A DNA stretch of 64,000 nt from Verrucomicrobiota bacterium (GCA_020630975.1 JAHDID010000012.1:66541-130540); one strand, 5' to 3'; counted from the stretch's first letter, positions 43,227-51,930 are shown. Numbers and translations are program-made. Notes: a model not told the origin generated them from the letters alone.

Positions 43227-43245
43227 GAAAATATTGAATATTTTC
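43227..43245 (+). promoter_or_regulatory. Palindromic site between plsY and the 43341 gene
   Basis: GAAAATATT-G-AATATTTTC (43227-43245) is a perfect 19-bp palindrome with one central base, about 95 bases before the 43341 start and 120 bases from the plsY start. It may be an operator for one or both divergent genes. No factor is recognised. Confidence 0.4.
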
Positions 43246-43340
43246 TAAGGGGGAATGTCTAATTTTCGTAAAAGGTAAGGAATGTCGCAAGATTTTCTCA
43301 ATTTTCACCACTCATCACCATCCAAGAACCACTCAATCAC

Positions 43341-43757
43341 ATGGATACATTATCGCTAAACACCACTTCTCTCGCCTCTACCGATCATCTCAACGCTCAT
43401 CGCGGTAGGACGCAGGACGGAAGTCAGAAAAAGACCCAAACTGCCGAGCAGGAGCTCTCTCAGCGCATCTTTCGCGAGGGAAATGGGCGAGGGTTGGTGA
43501 TGTTTTGCCGAGAGTTGGCAGTGATATTGATCCGCCAATACAATCAGGAAACCGCCATCAGCGAGCTGCGAGCTCGTCTGGGTGGTAGTCTGCAGGCGAC
43601 TCTCCACTGCACAGCGGTACAGGCCGACTGCCTGATCGACCTGGCTCTGGAGCTGATCCACGCCAAAGTCCATGGCCGCTATCGCCGCACCGATGTGGAG
43701 CTGAGCTTCCTGATCGCTACAGCGACTGGAGCCGTAGAGGACGTCAGTCACAACTAA
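43341..43757 (+). CDS. Small protein of unknown function
   Basis: A 138-residue soluble protein without a signal peptide. The N-terminus is polar (LNTTSLASTDHLNAHRGRTQDGSQKK) and the rest mostly helical, with an Arg/Cys-containing core (GLVMFCRELAVILIRQYNQETAISELRARLGG). I do not recognise it. It has no close plus-strand partner: the MbnP-MbnH gene begins 88 bases downstream with its own apparent promoter. The start is preceded by a purine-poor leader without Shine-Dalgarno. Confidence 0.55.
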   Translation: MDTLSLNTTSLASTDHLNAHRGRTQDGSQKKTQTAEQELSQRIFREGNGRGLVMFCRELAVILIRQYNQETAISELRARLGGSLQATLHCTAVQADCLIDLALELIHAKVHGRYRRTDVELSFLIATATGAVEDVSHN

Positions 43758-43799
43758 GCGAAGCGATCGTGAGATAACGCGCTTTTCTTTCTCTCTGTT

Positions 43800-43828
43800 A
43801 ACCTACGTACAGGTTCATGCGTTATACT
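43800..43828 (+). promoter_or_regulatory. Putative promoter and dyad before the MbnP-MbnH fusion
   Basis: The imperfect palindrome AACCTACGTACAGGTT (43800-43815) sits where a -35 would be, followed by a -10-like TATACT at 43823-43828. AGGGGG at 43835-43840 is a fair Shine-Dalgarno for the ATG at 43846. The dyad could bind the response regulator encoded at the end of the operon; this is inference. Confidence 0.4.
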
Positions 43829-43845
43829 AAGGGCAGGGGGAATCT

Positions 43846-45639
43846 ATGTGGAGCATCGCGAGGCAGACATCTAAGATCAGGCTGTGGTATATCGCCACCA
43901 TCGTGTCTGTGCTGCTGCCTCTCCGCTCCACTTCGGCACTGACTCTGGAGTTTGTGCCAATTTTCGATGGGGCTCCTCTCAGGGCCGATTCGTTGCGATA
44001 CGCGACTTCTGATCGGCAGCAGATCAGTGTCGAGCGTCTAGCATTTCTGTTATCGGGGTTTGGTGCTCAGCGCAGTGATGGTAGCTGGCATCGGTTCACT
44101 GAAGACACCGTCGCTTTTCTAGAGTTTTCCCCGCCGAGTTTAGCGGTCACTTTGCCTGCCTTGCCAGAGGGGGATTATATCGGGCTTCAGTTTTCGGTAG
44201 GTCTGCCAGAGGCGATCAACCACTCCGACCCCGCACAATATGCGAGTGATCATCCGCTAAACCCGACTCGAAATGCGCTGCACTGGACTTGGGCCGAGGG
44301 CTACATCTTCCTCGCGATCGAGGGTAAGTATCGCCACTCGGAGTCCGCCTCGGCTGAAGTAGGCGGGTACGCTCTACATATGGGCAATGACTGGGCCCGC
44401 ACACCAGTGACTCTGCCAGTGGAGTACCGGCACAGCTCGCAGCTGCTGATTCCGCTGGATGTCGGGCAGCTGTTTCGCTTCCCTCAGGCGATCGATCTAG
44501 TCGAGCACGGTCACACCACACACTCACGATCTGCAGATGATGAGCTAGCTAGTCGACTGCGGGCCAATCTAGCTGGGATATTTGGTATGCCTAAGCTCCT
44601 CGGCGATCTCGGTCGTCAGGCGAAAGCGGCCCAGCCCCTAGTGGAACCTTTATTTCTCCCCGAGAAGCCACGAGGCTACCCCTTCTCGCTGAAGCGGCAC
44701 TTCCCCCGGCCAGATCTGCCGAGGGATAATCCACTGCTGATATCGCGAGTCGCATTGGGTAAGGAGTTGTTCTTTGACCCACTGTTGTCAGCCGACGGCA
44801 GTGTCTCCTGTAGCTCGTGTCATGAGCCGGAGTATGCCTTTGGAGACAGGCGAGTATTCAGCAAGGGTATCGGTGGCCAAGCGGGGAGCCGACACTCGAT
44901 GCCGCTTTTTAATCTCGCATGGCGCAGCGAATTTTTTTGGGATGGGCGGGCGCCATCGCTAAGAGAGCAAGTGCTAGACCCCATCACCGATCCGAAGGAA
45001 CTGGGTAACGCCTCTGTGGAGTCACTGGCTGACAGGCTGCGGGCCGATCCTCGGTATCGGGATTTGTTTGCCGCTGCGTTCGGTGCTGCTGAGATCGATG
45101 GGCAAACCATCTCTCTAGCGTTAGAGAATTTTCTGCTGTCGCTGACCAGCCAGGATTCGAAGTTCGATCGAGCTATGCGAGGGCAGGCGGAGCTATCGTC
45201 GCAGGAGAGGCGCGGCTTTGAGCTGTTTTTTACTGAGTATGAGCCGCGCATGGGGCAGTATGGGGCGGACTGTTTTCACTGCCACGGCGGTGCCTTGTTT
45301 AGCGATCAGCGCTTCCGCAACAATGGTCTGGAGCTACGAGATGCGGACTACGGTCGCGAGCATGCGACAGATCGCTCGGAGGATCGGGGCAAATTTTTGG
45401 TGCCATCGCTGCGCAATGTGGCGATCACAGCACCCTACATGCACGATGGTAGATTCGACACTTTACAGGAGGTGATCGATCATTACCGCACAGGCATCGT
45501 GCGCTCCGACACACTCGACGCCAATCTAGCTAAGCATCCTGCACCAGGTATCCCGATCAGTGACGAGGATGCAGCTGCCTTGATTGCTTTCTTGCAGACG
45601 CTGACAGATCCTCAATACTCTAGGTCGCACAATCCATGA
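43846..45639 (+). CDS. One-chain fusion of MbnP-like and MbnH/MauG-like di-haem domains
   Basis: A 597-residue exported protein. Residues ~29-235 match the MbnP family: LEFVPIFDGAPLRADSL, VGLPEAINHSDP and the core H146-W-T-W-A-E-G-Y-I-F, where MbnP carries the Trp that is oxidised to kynurenine in its copper site. Residues ~280-597 are a MauG/cytochrome c peroxidase-like domain with two haems, C322-S-S-C325-H326 and C476-F-H-C479-H480. In known systems MbnP and MbnH are separate adjacent proteins and MbnH oxidises MbnP. Here they are covalently joined. It overlaps the response-regulator gene by 4 bases, which suggests copper- or redox-linked regulation. Confidence 0.85.
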   Translation: MWSIARQTSKIRLWYIATIVSVLLPLRSTSALTLEFVPIFDGAPLRADSLRYATSDRQQISVERLAFLLSGFGAQRSDGSWHRFTEDTVAFLEFSPPSLAVTLPALPEGDYIGLQFSVGLPEAINHSDPAQYASDHPLNPTRNALHWTWAEGYIFLAIEGKYRHSESASAEVGGYALHMGNDWARTPVTLPVEYRHSSQLLIPLDVGQLFRFPQAIDLVEHGHTTHSRSADDELASRLRANLAGIFGMPKLLGDLGRQAKAAQPLVEPLFLPEKPRGYPFSLKRHFPRPDLPRDNPLLISRVALGKELFFDPLLSADGSVSCSSCHEPEYAFGDRRVFSKGIGGQAGSRHSMPLFNLAWRSEFFWDGRAPSLREQVLDPITDPKELGNASVESLADRLRADPRYRDLFAAAFGAAEIDGQTISLALENFLLSLTSQDSKFDRAMRGQAELSSQERRGFELFFTEYEPRMGQYGADCFHCHGGALFSDQRFRNNGLELRDADYGREHATDRSEDRGKFLVPSLRNVAITAPYMHDGRFDTLQEVIDHYRTGIVRSDTLDANLAKHPAPGIPISDEDAAALIAFLQTLTDPQYSRSHNP

Positions 45640-46286
45640 GACTACTCCTCGTAGAAGATCACCCTGACTTGCAGTCCAGCCTCGCCAAGGCCCTGCGTAA
45701 AGATAACTTCGCCGTAGATGTTGCCGACGATGGCCAAGATGGCCTGTGGAAGGCCGAGGACTACGACTACGACGCGATCATACTCGACGTGATGCTACCC
45801 AAGATGGATGGCTACGCTTTTCTCGCCGAGTTGCGAAAGCAGAAGAAGACTCCAGTGCTGATCCTGACTGCGAGGGACTCAGTCGAGGACAAAGTGCGGG
45901 GTCTCGATAGTGGGGCGGATGATTATTTGGTGAAACCATTCGAGCTGAGCGAGCTGATAGCCCGTGTGCGAGCGTTGATCCGCCGCTCCGCGGGTGCGCC
46001 GACATCGGTGATCGAGGTCGGAGATTTTACCATCGACTCCACGCGCAAGCAGGTGTCGAGAAAGGGCGATGTGCTGGCACTGACGGCACAGGAATTTTCT
46101 CTAGTGGAGTACCTCGCGCTCAATCGCGGGCGAGTCGTATCTCGGACTATGCTCTACGAGCATCTTTTCGACGAGGATGAGTCTAGCCTATCCAATACAC
46201 TAGATGTGAAGGTATCGCGTATCCGCAGCAAGGTGGGCAAAGACCTGATCAAAACCCACCGGGGGCACGGCTACTCGATTGAGTAA
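45636..46286 (+). CDS. OmpR-family response regulator (orphan)
   Basis: A 216-residue two-component regulator. The receiver has the acidic pocket and phospho-acceptor MRLLLVEDHPD, AIILDVMLPKMDGY, ILTARDS and DDYLVKPF; the C-terminal winged helix shows FTIDSTRKQV, LTAQEFSLVEYLALNRGRVVSR and VDVKVSRIRSKVG-type helices. Phosphorylation should drive DNA binding. It starts inside the last codons of the MbnP-MbnH gene (ATGA overlap), but no histidine kinase follows; the next gene is convergent. The kinase must be elsewhere, or the pair responds to another phospho-donor. Confidence 0.93.
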   Translation: MRLLLVEDHPDLQSSLAKALRKDNFAVDVADDGQDGLWKAEDYDYDAIILDVMLPKMDGYAFLAELRKQKKTPVLILTARDSVEDKVRGLDSGADDYLVKPFELSELIARVRALIRRSAGAPTSVIEVGDFTIDSTRKQVSRKGDVLALTAQEFSLVEYLALNRGRVVSRTMLYEHLFDEDESSLSNTLDVKVSRIRSKVGKDLIKTHRGHGYSIE

Positions 46287-46318
46287 TCGGCTGATTCAAT
46301 AGAAACGATTATGCGAGC

Positions 46319-47485
46319 TTACTTACCCTTCAAGACATTCGCAGGGGCGGCGTATTCACCAGTCACGACTTTTGCCATACGGCCATCGCTACCGACAGCA
46401 CCGATCACTTCGCCCTTATGTCGTGCGACGATCGTGTAGCCACGGTAAATGATCGGTTGGGGTTGGATCTTGCCTTTGATTAACGGCCAAGGATCGATGC
46501 CTTGGAGTTTGTAGCGAAATACGCTGACATTTGGAGTGGTGATCGAGTATTCGAAAACTTGCGAGCGTAGCAGGCGGACGGTTTGTTTATGACGTTTTAA
46601 ATCGTAGAGATGATTGTTCTTCTCGGTGTAGCCGATGATGGCTGACTCGATTTCGATTTCGGTGGGGAATCCGGAAGTGTTACTGACTTCGATTCGCAGT
46701 TCATAAACATGATCATTCATTTTTGAAGGCGTGCTCATCCGCTGGCCTTCTAGTCGAACTCTGGGCGTTTTATCCGATACGTCGCCGACCTCCTCTATCT
46801 GCTGTTTCCACAGGGCTTCGTCGTCCTTTTGGCGCTTTGCTGCGACTTTGGGGTGATATTTTGGCAGTCCAGCTAGACTGGTTCTGTCTAGCTCTAACAT
46901 TCGGTGGCGAGCTGCCGCTTCATTTAGCACACCTTTCAAAGTATTGGCAAAAGCCTGATCTCGCCCAGTGATTGAAGCTCCTTCTTGTCTAGCTATGGGC
47001 TCGGGCACGAGGCGAATATTACCGATGTATCCCACTGCCTCTGGGTAAACCTCTTTAGGTACGATTGATTCCCACACTAGTTTTTCGCCTTCGTAGCGGC
47101 CTTTCGTGATCCTGCCGGTGTATTTTTTATCGACGATGGCACCGTAATCATAGGCCGCTTCCCAAGCTCGTACAATAGAGCTGGTGGACACGAGTTTCTC
47201 TCTGCCACCCATATCATCGCGATAATCGAGTGCTTTCTCGACTAGAGCGGTGTTGGCGCTGGCGCTTCTCCTTCCGGCTCCGGCAAGGAGCTGCACCATG
47301 TGAGCCATCTGCTTCTGAGCTGTTTGCTCGTTCCCTCCGGGTTTGAACTTAGGGACTTTGTTGGCGATAGACTTGGCATCTGTATTGGTAGGGGGCTTGG
47401 CTGAAAGCCCCTGAGACACCAAGAGAAAACAAGCTACTACTAGCGATGGATGAGCCAACAGCGTGCGGAATGAAAAAGCTATCAT
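46319..47485 (-). CDS. Exported protein of unknown function
   Basis: About 388 residues from ATG 47485, where a signal peptide begins (MIAFSFRTLLAHPSLVVACFLLVSQGLSA); the frame extends to 47542 but the extra residues would mask the signal. The mature protein has an N-terminal helical half with a KxxTGRITKGRYEGEKLVWESIVP segment and a C-terminal beta-rich half (VYELRIEVSNTSGFPTEIEIESAIIGY) that may be Ig-like. I do not recognise it. It converges with the response regulator and is followed on the same strand by no close gene. Confidence 0.6.
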   Translation of the reverse strand: MIAFSFRTLLAHPSLVVACFLLVSQGLSAKPPTNTDAKSIANKVPKFKPGGNEQTAQKQMAHMVQLLAGAGRRSASANTALVEKALDYRDDMGGREKLVSTSSIVRAWEAAYDYGAIVDKKYTGRITKGRYEGEKLVWESIVPKEVYPEAVGYIGNIRLVPEPIARQEGASITGRDQAFANTLKGVLNEAAARHRMLELDRTSLAGLPKYHPKVAAKRQKDDEALWKQQIEEVGDVSDKTPRVRLEGQRMSTPSKMNDHVYELRIEVSNTSGFPTEIEIESAIIGYTEKNNHLYDLKRHKQTVRLLRSQVFEYSITTPNVSVFRYKLQGIDPWPLIKGKIQPQPIIYRGYTIVARHKGEVIGAVGSDGRMAKVVTGEYAAPANVLKGK

Positions 47486-47660
47486 CGGAACAATATAATG
47501 GCAGGAAGGTGGCTGTGCGTCGATGGATTTGTTAAGATACACGTAATGCCGTCCCCCCTCGTCGAGTCCTAAGGCTAAGGCTAGGGCTGGGACGATTGGC
47601 GAAAAAGGGGGGATGATATTTTTTGGAGGCTAAAGCGCTGAATCGAGTCTCTCAGCCAGT

Positions 47661-49358
47661 TCACTCCAGCTTAGTGATGCGGTTGCCTTCGCCGGAGGTT
47701 TCGATTTTTGGTTCTTGGTCGTCGATGCCTTCTGACCAGGCGACTTCGTTTTCGTTTCCGGAGATGGTCGACTCGCCGAGGGTGGTGAGGATGATGGTGT
47801 TTTTGTCGCCTAGGATCTCTAGGCTGTTTACGGTGTCGACTTGGACTTGGTTTTGGCCGCCGCTTAGGGAGAGCTTGCCACAGCCTCCGCTGATGATGAA
47901 GACGCCGTCGGCTCCGGTGATGATGACGTCGCGTCCGTTGGCTTCTACGATCTGGTTGGCATTGTTTTGATCGATGACGATGGGCTGGGCTTTCGGTAGG
48001 CGATACTCGATGTTTACCTGGCTGGAGTCGTCCTGGCCGAGCACTCCGATGGTGAGTTCTGCTTCGCCGCGATAGGCTTTGATGAAGGCGAGATTGCCAG
48101 CGTTGGATTGGTTAAAGATCTGCCAGTCGTCCTCGTTGAGGAGACCTTTGTAGCTTTTGATGAAGTCTTCAGCCTTTTCGGGGGCTTTGAATGAGAAGCC
48201 TTTTTTGTTTTCTTTGTCCTCTCGTTTGACGTCGGTCGCAGCATCGTAGGCGGGGATCTCTTCCGGCCATTCTACGGGGATTTCTTTGATGAATTTCTCC
48301 AGAGGTTGGATCTGGTTTAGCTTGGCGTACTCGTCGACGCCGGCCATGCGGGCGAGGCGGCCCATTTCTTGGTCGGAGAGCTCTGGGGCTTTGTAGGATA
48401 TCACGCGGCCAGCTTCGTCGAAGACTGGGTCTGGTGCCGCGTAGGGCTTACGACTAGGGACGACGTAGTCGAGTTTGACCTCGCGCAGACCACCTTCGAG
48501 TGGGCGTGAGGTGGTGTACTCGATAGCGTATTGGCTGGACAGTTTCTGACCAATCTTGGCGTAGAGTTCGTCGAGTTCTTCTTTGGTAGGAGCGTTGACG
48601 TATTCTGCCCCGGTGGTGCCGGCGAAGGTCTTTAGGATGCCGGCATCCATCTTGGAGCCGAGACCGATGGTGTAGATGGGGATATTGGTCTGGATACCGA
48701 GCATGAGAGGCTCGTCGAGGCCGCGCTTGCTTAGCTGGTTGCCATAGCCATCGTCGTCGACACCATCACTCAGGACGATGACGGCACGTCTACCGGGTAT
48801 GTCGCGGATAGCGGTGACAGCCGACCAGATGCCATCGTAGAGGGCAGTATCGCCCCGGTGGCGGATCTGGTTGATCGCTCGCTCGGCTGCAGCAAAATCG
48901 TCACCGAGTGGAAAGATAGTTTCGACCCACTCGTGGAAGGTGATGATCTGCACCTTGTCGCCTTTGCGCAGTGTTTTTAGAAAGCCTATCGCAGCTTGTT
49001 TGGTGGCTTCGATCGAGCCTTTCATAGAGCCGCTGACATCGAGCAGTACGACGGCTGAGATCTGGTCGCGCTCGACCATGACTTTGATCGGACCTTGGTC
49101 GGTATTGTTTTCGCGCACACGGAAGTTATCCGCCGTCAGTCCGGTGAGTGGCATGCCGCCACGAGTGACTGATGTGTAGAGCTTTACCCTCGGGAAATCG
49201 GTGGTCTCCACTTGGTTGATTGAGACTTTGGCTCCCTCTGGTAGGAAAGGGATTTTTAGACTTTCCAGCAGGCTATTGTCTTGAGCGTAGGTGGCGGTAA
49301 GCGTGAAGAGGAAGATGCAACAAGCTATGAGCCTTCTTTGTGCGTTTCGAAGTTTCAT
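47661..49358 (-). CDS. Exported VWA-domain protein with DUF3060-like C-terminus
   Basis: About 565 residues from ATG 49358, the start of a signal peptide; the frame runs to 49385. A von Willebrand A domain follows (~95-300) with an intact MIDAS: D107-V-S-G-S, a Thr in HRGDTALYDGI, and VVLSDGVDDDG. The C-terminal ~100 residues consist of beta-helix-like repeats (GADGVFIISGGCGKLSLSGG, LEILGDKNTIIL, TISGNENEVAW), as in DUF3060. VWA domains bind protein ligands through a metal. Likely an envelope or surface adhesion/assembly protein. Three half-sites of the dispersed repeat lie upstream. Confidence 0.82.
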   Translation of the reverse strand: MKLRNAQRRLIACCIFLFTLTATYAQDNSLLESLKIPFLPEGAKVSINQVETTDFPRVKLYTSVTRGGMPLTGLTADNFRVRENNTDQGPIKVMVERDQISAVVLLDVSGSMKGSIEATKQAAIGFLKTLRKGDKVQIITFHEWVETIFPLGDDFAAAERAINQIRHRGDTALYDGIWSAVTAIRDIPGRRAVIVLSDGVDDDGYGNQLSKRGLDEPLMLGIQTNIPIYTIGLGSKMDAGILKTFAGTTGAEYVNAPTKEELDELYAKIGQKLSSQYAIEYTTSRPLEGGLREVKLDYVVPSRKPYAAPDPVFDEAGRVISYKAPELSDQEMGRLARMAGVDEYAKLNQIQPLEKFIKEIPVEWPEEIPAYDAATDVKREDKENKKGFSFKAPEKAEDFIKSYKGLLNEDDWQIFNQSNAGNLAFIKAYRGEAELTIGVLGQDDSSQVNIEYRLPKAQPIVIDQNNANQIVEANGRDVIITGADGVFIISGGCGKLSLSGGQNQVQVDTVNSLEILGDKNTIILTTLGESTISGNENEVAWSEGIDDQEPKIETSGEGNRITKLE

Positions 49359-49390
49359 AAAAAGAAGCTTCACCATATCATACACAAGTC

Positions 49391-49501
49391 AAGATAGGGT
49401 ACATTGCGTAGTAGAAGCTGACCAAAAGGTGTTTTTGTGCCGAAGTTTTCCCCAAGGCACCCAATTCAATAGGGTACAATTTTTACTGAATAGGGTACAA
49501 A
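49391..49501. repeat. Dispersed tandem repeat, copy 4 (degenerate), plus a single half-site
   Basis: TTCAATAGGGTACAAT at 49465-49480 is perfect; the second unit at 49486-49501 (period 21) has three changes. A third, lone half-site (AAGATAGGGTACATTG) lies at 49391-49406. All are upstream of the VWA gene on its 5' side. Confidence 0.75.
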
Positions 49502-49574
49502 GCCGCGAAGCTGAAGAGCCGGAGGCGTTTTTCGCTTCGACTTGTTAGACGTCGGAACGCCATTGGGTTAGCAA

Positions 49575-49780
49575 ACGTTTCTAGCACCCCGCCGGGGTGC
49601 AGTTTCACTTCTACCCCACCCGGTGGCTGCGCTACGCTTGCCACCGGCTACTATCTTTGAGTCCCTCCGGGACCAATAAAAGTCCGTGCCCCGGAGGGGC
49701 TAACAGCTGATAGCCCGGGGTAAAACCGCGGGTCGGACACCCATAAGCATTACTCCACCCTGGAAGGGTGGTAGAAACGT
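49575..49780. repeat. REP-like multi-hairpin palindromic element
   Basis: A 206-bp element bounded by inverted ends ACGTTTCTA (49575-49583) and TAGAAACGT (49772-49780). Inside are at least five perfect hairpins: GCACCCC/GGGGTGC (49584-49600), CCGGTGGC/GCCACCGG (49620-49647), GTCCC/GGGAC (49661-49673), GCCCC/GGGGC (49688-49700) and CCACCC/GGGTGG (49755-49771). Such elements are typical non-autonomous mobile or REP-type repeats; no transposase gene is present. Confidence 0.75.
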
Positions 49781-49976
49781 CCTGTCAACTTTACCTACCC
49801 GGTTTCTCTTCCTCTCCGAAAAGCTGCCCAAAAACCGACACATCGGTTGTGAAGATTTTCAGGCTTTACAGTCTCTCAGCATAAAAATTTGTCACCGGTC
49901 TGAGCGACTGCAAAATTCAGCATAGATTCCTGCAAGTATTATGTTACGCGGTAAGGGGGTATGTTGAGGTCTGATA

Positions 49977-51848
49977 CTAGCCGCTGGCGTTCTCGCTATC
50001 TTCGTAGAGGTATGCCCTCGGTTTGTACCAGATAGCGACAAAGACAAATGCCACTGCGGCTCCGAGCATGAGTTTGGTGAAAAACCAGAAGTAGGGGGCG
50101 CCTTCGAGTTTGGTTTGGCCTCCGATAAAGTGAGAGACGCTCACCGAGGCGGCATTGTCCGCGCCACCTTGCTCGTCGGCCACTCCGAGTTTCTCTTTGC
50201 GGACTTCTAGCCAGGTGCGTTCGGGGCGGAGGAGGGAGAGGAGTTTCGAGAATTTACCAGGAGGCTTTTCCGTCTCGGGTAGAGTGATCTTGGCGATGAA
50301 TCCCTGGTCCCAGGCTGTCATCTCCTGCTTATCAGTGCCTGCAGACCAGACGCGGCATTGGAGGCGATTGATGGTGGAGTAGCGATAGGCATTGCCCCAA
50401 GGGTCCTTCAGTTCTGTCAGCAGAGCATCGCCACTTTCTTGCGAGAGTACCCGGTAGTCGTTTTCGGCGATGGCCGTTTTCAGGGTTTCGGCGATCTCGT
50501 CGAGTTCGGTTTTTCCGTGAAAGCTTAGGCCGTTTTCTTTGTGGACGATGATGTCGCGCTCCTCGGGCGATTTGATCTGGACCACGTTGGTCTCTTGCTT
50601 GTTCCAGTCGACAGCTACGGGGTTATCGATCTGGATGGCACGGTTGACTCCAGCGGTGAAGAAATTGCCTAGCCAGATAGAGAAGAAGAACAGTGCCATG
50701 ACGATGGACTTCAGAGAGCGAGGAGCCTGAGTGTAGCTGAACTCTAGGCAGACGATGGATACCATGACTTCGGCAGCTGTGAGGATAAAGTACGCGAGAA
50801 GCTGCCAGGATATCGATGGTGTCTCGCCAGCATCGATACGCTGCTGTGCGAGTGCGATGATGGCAAAGGCGACCGCCGTCAAAAATAGTCCGATGCTGAT
50901 TTTGCGCAGGGGGCTGAGCGGAAAGAAGCGGTTGATCGCAGGGTAGACCAAATAGGTAAACAGCGGGATGAAGCAGAGGATCAAAATGGGGTTGAGCGCC
51001 TGGATCTGACTAGGTAGCCAGTTGATCCCTAAGAAATCGCGATTCATATCTTCGGCCTGTAGTACCCACGAGGAGCCTGTCTGGTCAAATAGGGCCCAAA
51101 ACATAAGGACGAAGAGGTAAATGATGCAGAGCTTGAGCACGGCGAAGATACCATCCCGACTAAATAGTTCTTTAAAGACGCCTGCACCTTGAGCTGGGAC
51201 GTGGATAAACTTATGCCTACCTGCCCAGAAGCATACGGTGGCGATCGCCATGAGTGCTCCCGGTACTCCGAATGCCAAGTGTGGGCCATACCACTCCAGT
51301 AGCCACGGCGTCATGAGTGATGAGATAAAGGCACCGAGGTTGATCGAGAAATAGAACCAATTAAATATCTTGGTTAGCAGGTGTTGGTTTTCGCTGCCAA
51401 ATTGATCGCCTACGTGAGCTGAGACGCAGGGTTTGACACCACCCGAGCCGATGGTGATCAGCCATAGGCCCACGATGAGCCACATATGAGCACTGCCGAG
51501 ATAGCCCATCACGGCTAGGGCTCCATGACCTAGGCAGTAGACGATGGATAGCCAGATGATGATGCGGTATTTGCCAAAGAAGACATCTGCCAAGAGAGCA
51601 CCGAACAACGGGGTGAAGTACACCCAGGCGGAGAATAGGTGATATCTCTCGGAGGCTGCTGCGTCGGACATCGGGATGCCTGGCTGGTTATCCATTAGCC
51701 ACAGGTACTTCACCATAAAGACCGTGAGGATGGTCTTCATCCCATAGAAGCTAAAGCGTTCAGCTACCTCATTGCTGATGATGTAGGGCACACCTGGCGG
51801 CATCGACTTCGATGGCCAGGGCGTGGTGCGGTACTTCTCTGCAGACAT
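49977..51848 (-). CDS. POT/PTR-family transporter with GspG-like soluble insertion
   Basis: A 623-residue inner-membrane protein. The proton-coupled oligopeptide transporter motif E27-V-A-E30-R31-F-S-F-Y-G and about 12 helices are clear (e.g. WVYFTPLFGALLADVFFGKYR, NWFYFSINLGAFISS). Such proteins import di/tripeptides or related solutes with protons. Between two late helices (~405-585) lies a ~180-residue soluble domain whose core (L477 region, DPWGNAYRY at 482-490 and WSAGTDKQEM at 501-510) strongly resembles the C-terminal part of GspG major pseudopilins. This insertion is not part of the normal fold. An 8-bp tandem repeat lies upstream. Confidence 0.9.
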   Translation of the reverse strand: MSAEKYRTTPWPSKSMPPGVPYIISNEVAERFSFYGMKTILTVFMVKYLWLMDNQPGIPMSDAAASERYHLFSAWVYFTPLFGALLADVFFGKYRIIIWLSIVYCLGHGALAVMGYLGSAHMWLIVGLWLITIGSGGVKPCVSAHVGDQFGSENQHLLTKIFNWFYFSINLGAFISSLMTPWLLEWYGPHLAFGVPGALMAIATVCFWAGRHKFIHVPAQGAGVFKELFSRDGIFAVLKLCIIYLFVLMFWALFDQTGSSWVLQAEDMNRDFLGINWLPSQIQALNPILILCFIPLFTYLVYPAINRFFPLSPLRKISIGLFLTAVAFAIIALAQQRIDAGETPSISWQLLAYFILTAAEVMVSIVCLEFSYTQAPRSLKSIVMALFFFSIWLGNFFTAGVNRAIQIDNPVAVDWNKQETNVVQIKSPEERDIIVHKENGLSFHGKTELDEIAETLKTAIAENDYRVLSQESGDALLTELKDPWGNAYRYSTINRLQCRVWSAGTDKQEMTAWDQGFIAKITLPETEKPPGKFSKLLSLLRPERTWLEVRKEKLGVADEQGGADNAASVSVSHFIGGQTKLEGAPYFWFFTKLMLGAAVAFVFVAIWYKPRAYLYEDSENASG

Positions 51849-51890
51849 GCCTAGAGCCTAGAGGAAAGTCTGGCTTTGTCGAGCAGGGAG

Positions 51891-51930
51891 GAGAGGAGGA
51901 GAGGAGGAGAGGAGGAGAGGAGGAGAGGAG
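51891..51930. repeat. 8-bp tandem repeat (GAGAGGAG)x5
   Basis: Five perfect GAGAGGAG units (40 bases) lie in the intergenic region upstream of the POT transporter (start 51848, minus strand), 43-82 bases before its start codon and next to a hairpin. Copy-number change would alter promoter or leader spacing. Confidence 0.9.

Noticed and set aside
51891..51930. Possible CRISPR array in the GAGAGGAG repeat
   Set aside because: Eight-base units without spacers are a microsatellite, not a CRISPR array; no cas genes are present.
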